IMG/VR virus record: IMGVR_UViG_3300010158_000164
Span: 1 to 38,096 of that record
From: a virus
DNA length: 38,096 nt
Direction: 5' to 3' (one strand)
Shown: in pieces, positions 25,647 to 29,989 of the stretch
Layout: every line of letters begins with the position of its first letter
How positions within the stretch are numbered: the stretch's first letter is position 1
Made by a program: the position numbers and the translations under genes
Notes under the pieces: generated by a model
The model's database searches: none
The model's input: the letters and a program-made list of their open reading frames with translations, nothing else
What the model was told of the DNA's origin: nothing

Positions 25647-25903
25647 TCCTCATCATCCCAATCTGCATCATCATCATACAATTCTGCCCAACACGGATCA
25701 CACATGCCGCTAATGAATCGCTCGCGTATGCCAGGATGGTACTTACTCAATACTTCCTGCGCGTACGCGCCTTGGTTGTATGCGTATAGTTTGTCGGGCG
25801 TTATCTTTATGGATGCCGTAGTGTTACAAATAGGGCAGGGGTGTGACGTTACCGTGTAATACTGCAAGTCATCAGACTTTACTGGGTTATGTAGCTGAAA
25901 CAT
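25643..25903 (-). CDS. Zinc-motif phage protein, CW-type (86 aa), paralogue of the 20755 gene
   Basis: CPIC (residues 23-26) and CDPCWAELY near the end are probable zinc ligands. The middle reads YNQGAYAQEVLSKYHPGIRERFISG, aligning with the 20755 product (NGADAKDAFPDLLAPIREQIISG). The last residues are acidic (DDDADWDDEE). It is a divergent copy on the opposite strand. Confidence 0.75.
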   Translation of the reverse strand: MFQLHNPVKSDDLQYYTVTSHPCPICNTTASIKITPDKLYAYNQGAYAQEVLSKYHPGIRERFISGMCDPCWAELYDDDADWDDEE

Positions 25904-26044
25904 TTATTCCTCATCTCGGATTGTGCGGGTATCGTGGTCATCTTCACGGTCATAGGCTACGCCGTGATAAATACGGGCATTGCAGGTACTGCATACATCA
26001 TAGCCGTCATCACTATCTATCCAGGTGTGTTCGTAGTTACTCAT
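25904..26044 (-). CDS. Small CxxC protein (46 aa)
   Basis: Its stop abuts the next start and its 5' part overlaps the upstream gene by 8 bases. MSNYEHTWIDSDDGYDVCSTC has a C-x2-C pair followed by an acidic, His-containing tail (HGVAYDREDDHD). Probably a metal-binding mini-protein. Confidence 0.6.
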   Translation of the reverse strand: MSNYEHTWIDSDDGYDVCSTCNARIYHGVAYDREDDHDTRTIRDEE

Positions 26045-26198
26045 CAAAGCTATCCAACCACTCGATACTGTCCAGTATGTAACGGATCATAGCTTCATCA
26101 GCAACGGGGGTAGGATCATTCAATACCAAGTGCTGTAGCCCGTCTAAATAGTCCGTATCCTTGCGGATTTTACGTTTAATCTTTAGTTCTTTAATCAT
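26037..26198 (-). CDS. Small helical protein (53 aa)
   Basis: ATGA overlap with the WhiB gene upstream. The sequence begins with a basic helix (MIKELKIKRKIRKDTDYL), then an acidic helix (DEAMIRYILDSIEWLDSFDE). No family recognised. Coupling to WhiB suggests co-expression. Confidence 0.6.
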   Translation of the reverse strand: MIKELKIKRKIRKDTDYLDGLQHLVLNDPTPVADEAMIRYILDSIEWLDSFDE

Positions 26199-26620
26199 AA
26201 CTTGACTCCATTCATCTTATTCAAGCGTTCACGTACGATACGTGCCCCACTTACTGCCATTGTTTCACCGTTAGTTAGTTTCTTACCTGTTAGCTTGGCA
26301 CGTAGTGCTAGGCGTTCGCCTGCCAACATACCGCCCCAAATACCATAACGTATGTCATCATCTTGCATACCCACCTCTAGGCATTGTTCTCGGATCGGGC
26401 AAGCAGCACAAATTTCTAATGCAATACCTGCCGTAGCTATCTCATCAAGTGTGATGTGATTAGTTGTCGCGGGATACCACCAATCTGGATAGGTAGCACC
26501 AGCGCATAGCGCGTTGTCCCATAGTGACCCGTCGTGTGTCAGGTGTGCGAATAACTTTTGCGCGTCTATTGCTTGTTGCTCACGCGGTCTTAGTTTCCGT
26601 CCATTCGGTTTCCTGCTCAT
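26195..26620 (-). CDS. whiB: WhiB-family iron-sulfur transcription regulator (141 aa)
   Basis: Four Cys in the WhiB order: Cys39, then Cys71-x2-Cys74-x5-Cys80 (EICAACPIREQC), followed by the GIWGG turn (93-97) and a basic C-terminal segment (ALRAKLTGKK). The start ATG has GGGAGGTGAG upstream. WhiB proteins bind 4Fe-4S and the host sigma factor. Phage copies, such as the one in mycobacteriophage TM4, affect host septation and superinfection. It is the best evidence for an actinobacterial host. Confidence 0.93.
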   Translation of the reverse strand: MSRKPNGRKLRPREQQAIDAQKLFAHLTHDGSLWDNALCAGATYPDWWYPATTNHITLDEIATAGIALEICAACPIREQCLEVGMQDDDIRYGIWGGMLAGERLALRAKLTGKKLTNGETMAVSGARIVRERLNKMNGVKL

Positions 26621-26702
26621 CTCTCACCTCCCAGTAAGGCTCGGTTTCTAATGATAGCTTTACTATTTCAGTCATACGTTCAAGCGATAGTAAGTTAAGC
26701 AT
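26580..26702 (-). CDS. Small protein overlapping the WhiB start (40 aa)
   Basis: ATG at 26702; the frame runs 41 bases into the WhiB gene. The product, MLNLLSLERMTEIVKLSLE followed by an acidic tail, is a possible amphipathic helix. The WhiB ribosome site lies within it, so it may act as a leader gene coupling WhiB translation. The ribosome site of its own is weak. Confidence 0.45.
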   Translation of the reverse strand: MLNLLSLERMTEIVKLSLETEPYWEVRDEQETEWTETKTA

Positions 26703-26704
26703 GT

Positions 26705-26935
26705 TTAAACATCCTCCCTATTTCGTATGTTGCTTATGATTGTGTTGAAGACATCAACCAGTTGTAAGTCAATGTCATGCCACGCCTCTTCGAACTCTTC
26801 CCATTCTTCTTCCGTCAACGGTACTTCTGTATCGTTGTACTGCTCCACCAAGTCACGATCAAACCATAGGGAATACACTTCTTCCTCTGGCTTGCTGTAC
26901 TTGCTTAGCATTTCAATTAACTTATCTGTTCTCAT
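26705..26935 (-). CDS. Small acidic protein (76 aa)
   Basis: The chosen ATG 26935 follows GAGGTGAACC and overlaps the preceding stop (ATGA). The sequence is rich in Glu and Asp (VPLTEEEWEEFEEAWHDIDL), helical and DNA-mimic-like in charge, but no known inhibitor family is recognised. Confidence 0.68.
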   Translation of the reverse strand: MRTDKLIEMLSKYSKPEEEVYSLWFDRDLVEQYNDTEVPLTEEEWEEFEEAWHDIDLQLVDVFNTIISNIRNREDV

Positions 26936-27129
26936 TGGTTCACCTCTTCTAGTTCGTAGTAGTCGCATTGACCATTTTTAATGTTTACTCGACCATTAGG
27001 TAGGTCTTCGGGCATTAGATCTCCGTCTTGTATCTGCCCTAACAAACCTTCGGCTTCGGTCAATGACTCTGCACTAAAGTAAACGTAACCGTATTGCTCT
27101 TCATCTAATCTAAATCGGTATTGCTTCAT
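26932..27129 (-). CDS. Small acidic alpha/beta protein (65 aa)
   Basis: Start at ATG 27129 (AGGAG 8 nt upstream); a longer version from 27150 has no ribosome site. MKQYRFRLDEEQYGYVYFSAESLTEAE looks like a ferredoxin-like or antitoxin-size fold. The function is unknown. It is the first gene after the repeat/operator cluster at 27145-27181, from which its expression may be controlled. Confidence 0.66.
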   Translation of the reverse strand: MKQYRFRLDEEQYGYVYFSAESLTEAEGLLGQIQDGDLMPEDLPNGRVNIKNGQCDYYELEEVNQ

Positions 27130-27144
27130 TGTCTTGCTCCTATC

Positions 27145-27181
27145 ATTCATTGTGTATTCATTGTGCCCCTATGACACAATG
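27145..27181. promoter_or_regulatory. Operator-like cluster: two direct copies plus one inverted copy of CATTGTG
   Basis: ATTCATTGTG occurs at 27145-27154 and again at 27156-27165 (11-base period, one helical turn), and CACAATG at 27175-27181 is the exact inverse of 27159-27165 with 9 bases between. This lies in one of the few gene-free spots of the leftward block, just before the gene at 27129. It may be a repressor site or an mRNA hairpin. Confidence 0.5.
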
Positions 27182-27186
27182 AAAGT

Positions 27187-27399
27187 CTAGCGGATCTTGC
27201 TTACGTTATCTAGCACTTGGCTAGGTTTAATTGGTGCGTGTCGGCTTGGTTTAACCTGCGTATGCCGTGCCTTTAGGTGCGCGGTCATAGCTACGGATAC
27301 CTGCGATAGTTTCGTGTAATTATCGGATACCCATTCACAATGGTCGCATACTATTCGGTACGGTTCATACGTTAGTATGTCGTGTTTAATGTGTAGCAT
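27187..27399 (-). CDS. C2H2-type zinc-finger mini-protein (70 aa)
   Basis: Start at ATG 27399, with GAGGGG just upstream. CDHCEWVSDNYTKLSQVSVAMTAHLKARH gives C-x2-C and H-x4-H spaced like a C2H2 finger with a longer middle, followed by a basic tail (KPSRHAPIKPSQ). It may bind DNA, possibly the neighbouring repeat cluster; that is a guess from proximity. Confidence 0.68.
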   Translation of the reverse strand: MLHIKHDILTYEPYRIVCDHCEWVSDNYTKLSQVSVAMTAHLKARHTQVKPSRHAPIKPSQVLDNVSKIR

Positions 27400-27512
27400 T
27401 ACCCCTCGCAAGTCTGACAGTATTCTTGCTCACCCTCGCAAGTACGGCAAAATGGCGTACAATCGTAGCCCCCGTCGTGTTCAGGGCAGATAGTCTTATC
27501 GTGTTTGCACAT
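27399..27512 (-). CDS. Cys-rich zinc mini-protein (37 aa)
   Basis: The ATG overlaps the upstream stop and its stop overlaps the next start (TAATG). Seven Cys and two His in 37 residues (MCKHDKTICPEHDGGYDC, then FCRTCEGEQEYCQTCEG) give several C-x2-C pairs suited to one or two zinc ions. Confidence 0.6.
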   Translation of the reverse strand: MCKHDKTICPEHDGGYDCTPFCRTCEGEQEYCQTCEG

Positions 27513-27691
27513 TACATAACCCCATTCTTGCGGGCGCGCTCAACTTGAGCAAGGCTATCGAGTCTGCCTTGCCAATAGTTTCTTTCCGCCGTGTCGCTTA
27601 GGCTTATCTCGTTTAGTTTCTCGAATACGTACTCAATTTCAACATTCATAAATTGGTTATTGGTATTCCATAACTTTTCTTTAGTGTTCAT
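27512..27691 (-). CDS. Small charged helical protein (59 aa)
   Basis: Begins MNTKEKLWNTNNQFMNVEIE; later a helix with AERNYWQGRLDSLAQVERAR. It overlaps neighbours by a base or two on both sides. The pattern of Trp and charged heptads suggests dimerisation. Unassigned. Confidence 0.6.
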   Translation of the reverse strand: MNTKEKLWNTNNQFMNVEIEYVFEKLNEISLSDTAERNYWQGRLDSLAQVERARKNGVM

Positions 27692-27852
27692 TACTTGCCC
27701 CTATTCTGTCGGATCTTGTATGCCTTACGCCCTAGCCAGATAGCTAAGATTATTAGGATAGTGCGGGCAGGTATTACCAACTCTATCCAATGGGTGAATA
27801 ATTCCACCCCATTATTGGTTAAGTGTAAGTCTAGTGTTAGGTAGTTAGCCAT
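27691..27852 (-). CDS. Single-span membrane mini-protein (53 aa)
   Basis: Start at ATG 27852 (AAGGGGG about 10 nt upstream), preferred to a longer open frame that would overlap the next gene. The C-terminal half has a hydrophobic span (WIELVIPARTILIILAIWLG) followed by a basic tail (RKAYKIRQNRGK), so the N-terminus is probably outside. Role unknown. Confidence 0.58.
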   Translation of the reverse strand: MANYLTLDLHLTNNGVELFTHWIELVIPARTILIILAIWLGRKAYKIRQNRGK

Positions 27853-27856
27853 AAGA

Positions 27857-28021
27857 TTACACCCCCTTAATCTGGCGTAACTTGCGATACGCGCCTGAAT
27901 AACTAGCCCAACTATGGCGAGAGCCTGCGCGTGTCCATAGATAGCCGTATTCCATTCCAATAATGTAATAAAGATTACCCTCGCGCACAATGCGCGGGTC
28001 ACCCGTGTATTGGTTAAGCAT
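27857..28021 (-). CDS. Small aromatic-rich protein (54 aa)
   Basis: MLNQYTGDPRIVREGNLYYI continues to a Tyr/Trp-rich end with SRHSWASYSGAYRKLRQIKG. The frame fills the gap between the membrane mini-gene and the next gene, with no other candidate frame as plausible. No family recognised. Confidence 0.55.
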   Translation of the reverse strand: MLNQYTGDPRIVREGNLYYIIGMEYGYLWTRAGSRHSWASYSGAYRKLRQIKGV

Positions 28022-28023
28022 AG

Positions 28024-28161
28024 TTACACCGCCTTAGAATCTGCGCGAAATAGGCGGATAGCCTCGCGCTTAGTGTAGTAGTAGTAAGTCTGGGATACGC
28101 GGTATCCCCCGATTATGTCGGAGATTACCCACGCGCCCGCGTGATTACGTTCGATTATCAT
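28024..28161 (-). CDS. Small Tyr-rich protein (45 aa)
   Basis: MIIERNHAGAWVISDIIGGY, then QTYYYYTKREAIRLFRADSK. A beta-hairpin plus helix is likely. The start overlaps the preceding stop (ATGA). It resembles the next gene's product in its aromatic, basic character, possibly an old duplication, but the similarity is weak. Confidence 0.55.
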   Translation of the reverse strand: MIIERNHAGAWVISDIIGGYRVSQTYYYYTKREAIRLFRADSKAV

Positions 28162-28259
28162 TTGCCTACCGCCTTACGGTGATTAGCCTTAGCGCACTTA
28201 CCGCACACTGTGTCCGTAAAATACCCTAACGCGTCTTCGTGTCCGCATTTTGCTTTCAT
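28158..28259 (-). CDS. Zinc-ribbon-like mini-protein (33 aa)
   Basis: MKAKCGHEDALGYFTDTVCGKC, then a Lys/His tail; Cys5, His7, Cys19 and Cys22 could bind one zinc. It is the first gene after a 96-bp gap and has no strong ribosome site; support is the coupled ATGA junction downstream. Confidence 0.5.
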   Translation of the reverse strand: MKAKCGHEDALGYFTDTVCGKCAKANHRKAVGK

Positions 28260-28355
28260 TACATTAGCCCCTATCTGGCTTAAGTTTCCTAACCCTAGTG
28301 ATTAGGTAGCGGGGCACGGAAAGCTTTTCGCCTGCCGTGCGCCACTATCCAATAA
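28260..28355. other. Gene-free spacer with a small inverted repeat
   Basis: I see no coding frame. GCACGG (28314-28319) pairs with CCGTGC (28335-28340), and CCTAA/TTAGG pairs at 28288-28305. The hairpin lies just after the leftward gene ending at 28356 and may reduce read-through, although there is no T tract. Confidence 0.4.
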
Positions 28356-28661
28356 CTAATTGTCGTCGCGTGACTTCAGTTCGCGGGCGATAGTATCAAA
28401 AGCATCACTACCCCAGCCCGCTAATAGTTGCATTATTAGCAGTCTTTCAAATTCGCTAAAGGTTTTACTTTTAGATTCCATTAGGTCAAATACCCGCCCG
28501 CATAGATCCTCGTATGATTCCCGCATAACGTCGGAAAGTTTGACTACGCCTAAGTGCTTTGAGGCGATACGGTGCGTCTCGTAAGTGTTGTAATCGTTGT
28601 CGGCTACAAGTAGGTAATCGCTAGCGAATAAATCCCGCGCGCTTTGTGTCTCTGTTTGCAT
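28356..28661 (-). CDS. Conserved phage protein of unknown function (101 aa)
   Basis: ATG with AGGAG 9 nt upstream. FASDYLLVADNDYNTYETHR, VVKLSDVMRESYEDL and MQLLAGWGSDAFDTIARELK are segments I recognise from small proteins of many actinobacterial phages. The ending WGSDAFDTIA is especially typical. The function is not known. It is the largest gene of its neighbourhood apart from WhiB. Confidence 0.75.
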   Translation of the reverse strand: MQTETQSARDLFASDYLLVADNDYNTYETHRIASKHLGVVKLSDVMRESYEDLCGRVFDLMESKSKTFSEFERLLIMQLLAGWGSDAFDTIARELKSRDDN

Positions 28662-28689
28662 TGTCTTAGTCTCCTATTTCTAAGCCCGC

Positions 28690-28742
28690 CTTGTCGCGGA
28701 TACGGTGCAGGGTGCTAGCCCCTGCGCCATACTCTAGACAAG
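28690..28742 (-). ncRNA. Candidate structured RNA or processing hairpin between leftward genes
   Basis: CTTGTC (28690-28695) pairs with GACAAG (28737-28742). Inside, GGTGCAGGG (28704-28712) pairs with CCCTGCGCC (28720-28728) over nine positions (one G-U), around a 7-base loop TGCTAGC. No credible gene covers this gap (28662-28744). The form is like an anticodon arm on a stalk, but there is no T-arm, so it is not a tRNA. Could be an attenuator or a small RNA. Confidence 0.4.
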
Positions 28743-28744
28743 TT

Positions 28745-28864
28745 TTAGTTAGTTGCCTTTAGTAAGAATAACACGAACACGCCCGCCACCATTAACCAAC
28801 ACGCGCCCGCAATTAGGTTATCGCGCAAGCGATAAGCCCGTGGCATCCAATTCCATTTAGTCAT
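28745..28864 (-). CDS. Single-span membrane mini-protein (39 aa)
   Basis: Start at ATG 28864, overlapping the upstream stop (ATGA). MTKWNWMPRAYRLRDNLIAG is followed by a clear hydrophobic span (ACWLMVAGVFVLFLL) and a short tail. It is one of three membrane mini-genes of the block. Confidence 0.6.
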   Translation of the reverse strand: MTKWNWMPRAYRLRDNLIAGACWLMVAGVFVLFLLKATN

Positions 28865-29109
28865 ACGACACACTCTCCCTCTTGGCAAACTTCGCTCAAA
28901 CAATAATGACAGACAGTTTCGCAAAATTCCTCGTCGCGTACACACTCGGGAAAATCCCACGGGCAACCTTGTGAGCAAACTTCATTCATGCAAAATTCAT
29001 TCTCGCATTCGTCGTGAGATTCGTACACGGTAGGCGCGCCACAATGCGCCCAAACACCTGACATGTAACGCGTCAATAATCCCTCATAGTTATGGATAAG
29101 TGTAGTCAT
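28861..29109 (-). CDS. Cys-rich acidic protein (82 aa)
   Basis: Eleven Cys in the last 60 residues (HDECENEFCMNEVCSQGC ... CHYCLSEVCQEGEC), with many Glu and Asp. Repeated E-x-C-x4-C units suggest several metal sites or disulfides. The ATG overlaps the upstream stop. No family assigned; the composition recalls metal-storage or zinc-sequestering peptides. Confidence 0.68.
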   Translation of the reverse strand: MTTLIHNYEGLLTRYMSGVWAHCGAPTVYESHDECENEFCMNEVCSQGCPWDFPECVRDEEFCETVCHYCLSEVCQEGECVV

Positions 29110-29297
29110 CAGTTGCCCGCCTTGTTTGTATTGGTGGCAAGATCTAGCAGGAACTGCAAGGCATAAATGCGGTCATCTATTGACTTGGCTTGCAGTAGTT
29201 TCCGCATAACGCCGTGAACTTTATTTGTATCCAAGTTCAGGGCGGTTGCGTAGCCCGCGATTAGTTTTGATTCTCCGACTTGTTGCTTGATGTTCAT
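29109..29297 (-). CDS. First gene of the leftward block, small helical protein (62 aa)
   Basis: ATG preceded by GATAGGGATAAT. MNIKQQVGESKLIAGYATAL, then MRKLLQAKSIDDRIYALQFLLDLATN, is two to three helices. It is directly downstream of the promoter at 29344-29371, so it is likely the first early product. Function unknown. Confidence 0.7.
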   Translation of the reverse strand: MNIKQQVGESKLIAGYATALNLDTNKVHGVMRKLLQAKSIDDRIYALQFLLDLATNTNKAGN

Positions 29298-29343
29298 TTG
29301 ATTATCCCTATCAATTACGGGGCGGTGTTGCCCTATACATCTA

Positions 29344-29371
29344 ATAGTAATGGTTGATTAATTGGTGTCAA
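29344..29371 (-). promoter_or_regulatory. Strong leftward early promoter
   Basis: Read leftwards, TTGACA (29371-29366), 16 bases, TACTAT (29349-29344). The start would be near 29337, giving a 40-nt leader before the first early gene. The palindrome CAAAATTAATTTTG (29380-29393) and GTGAGGTGCATCAC (about 29393-29406) immediately upstream are possible operator sites. Confidence 0.75.
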
Positions 29372-29519
29372 GTACATTTCAAAATTAATTTTGTGAGGTG
29401 CATCACACTCTAAGGGGCTGGCAGTAGCCCCTCAAGTTGCGCCCCGTGTTGCCCCCCCCTGATAGTGACTGCCATTAACTACACACACCACAGGCAATAG
29501 GCAAAAACACACACCACAC

Positions 29520-29545
29520 CACGCCACGCAACGGGCACGCCACGC
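29520..29545. repeat. Two direct copies of CACGCCACGC (iteron-like)
   Basis: The 10-mer occurs at 29520-29529 and 29536-29545, 16 bases apart, in a CAC-rich tract that also contains related CACACCAC copies from 29480. Short spaced repeats in a non-coding hub can be initiator or packaging-protein sites. Confidence 0.45.
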
Positions 29546-29715
29546 CCTGCAAGTGACACGGGGGGCACGGGTGGAAAGTAGGGGGGGTGTCTGGCACAAG
29601 GCACGGCACACCAGCCAACGACCCAGGGGTTTTTAATACGCGCGTGGGTACTATTGTACTATCCACCAAAATATTTTTTCTAAAGTAGCTACCCAGATCC
29701 CTTGTGATTAAAGGG

Positions 29716-29744
29716 TTTATTGTCTGTTACCAAAATGTTATAAA
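29716..29744 (+). promoter_or_regulatory. Candidate late promoter for terminase and structural block
   Basis: TTTATT (29716-29721), 17 bases, TATAAA (29739-29744) with an extended TG (29736-29744, TGTTATAAA). The -35 is weak but the extended -10 is good. The transcript would have a leader of about 240 nt that includes the folded region at 29800-29901. Confidence 0.45.
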
Positions 29745-29799
29745 ACTTTTTTTAAAATATGCGTGGTAAAGCATACATTTCCCCCCCTTAGTATTAGTG

Positions 29800-29901
29800 A
29801 GGGGCTTCGCCCCTAGAAGCCCCGAACCTTCACGGTTGTTACGGTTCGTGGAGCGCAAGCGGAACGGGCCGTAACGGTTCGCAAGCTTCGCTTGCTCACC
29901 G
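29800..29901 (+). ncRNA. Densely folded leader / possible packaging or regulatory RNA
   Basis: Four inverted repeats in 100 bases: AGGGGC-TTC-GCCCCT (29800-29814), which competes with GGGGCTTC/GAAGCCCC (29801-29823); CGAACC/GGTTCG (29823-29848); GTTACGG/CCGTAAC (29838-29875); and CGGT-TC-GCAAGC-TTC-GCTTGC-TC-ACCG (29875-29901). Two hairpins share the GC-TTC-GC tip. Alternative pairings look switch-like. Located 90 bases before the terminase gene. Confidence 0.55.
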
Positions 29902-29989
29902 TATAAAATTGGTTTTTTTACTACCAAAGTTTTATTCTAGGACTACTACTAACCAGGCTTTCCCTTGGGAGTAAAAGCATGGAGGCACA

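Larger units (their letters stand above)
29298..29989. other. Non-coding regulatory hub between early leftward genes and terminase
   Basis: Nearly 700 bases without a convincing gene. In order: leader of the leftward block; promoter (29344-29371); perfect palindrome CAAAATTAATTTTG (29380-29393); hairpin GGGGCT/AGCCCC (29414-29431); an eight-C run ending at 29459; a CAC-rich tract with 10-bp direct repeats (29520-29545); G runs (about 29560-29587); an AT-rich promoter stretch (29650-29760); and a folded GC-rich leader (29800-29901). Candidate functions are replication origin, packaging site and late promoter. Confidence 0.7.

Noticed and set aside
28662-28744. Sixteen-codon frame starting MAQGLAP on the minus strand
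   Set aside because: No ribosome site and too short; the segment is better explained as a stem-loop.
29475-29669. Minus-strand frame of 64 codons in the non-coding hub
   Set aside because: Pro/Cys-rich product with biased composition from the CAC/G-run tract and no ribosome site or coupling.
29727-29927. Minus-strand frame of 66 codons over the folded leader
   Set aside because: The translation follows inverted repeats and shows no protein-like pattern; the structure explains the DNA better.
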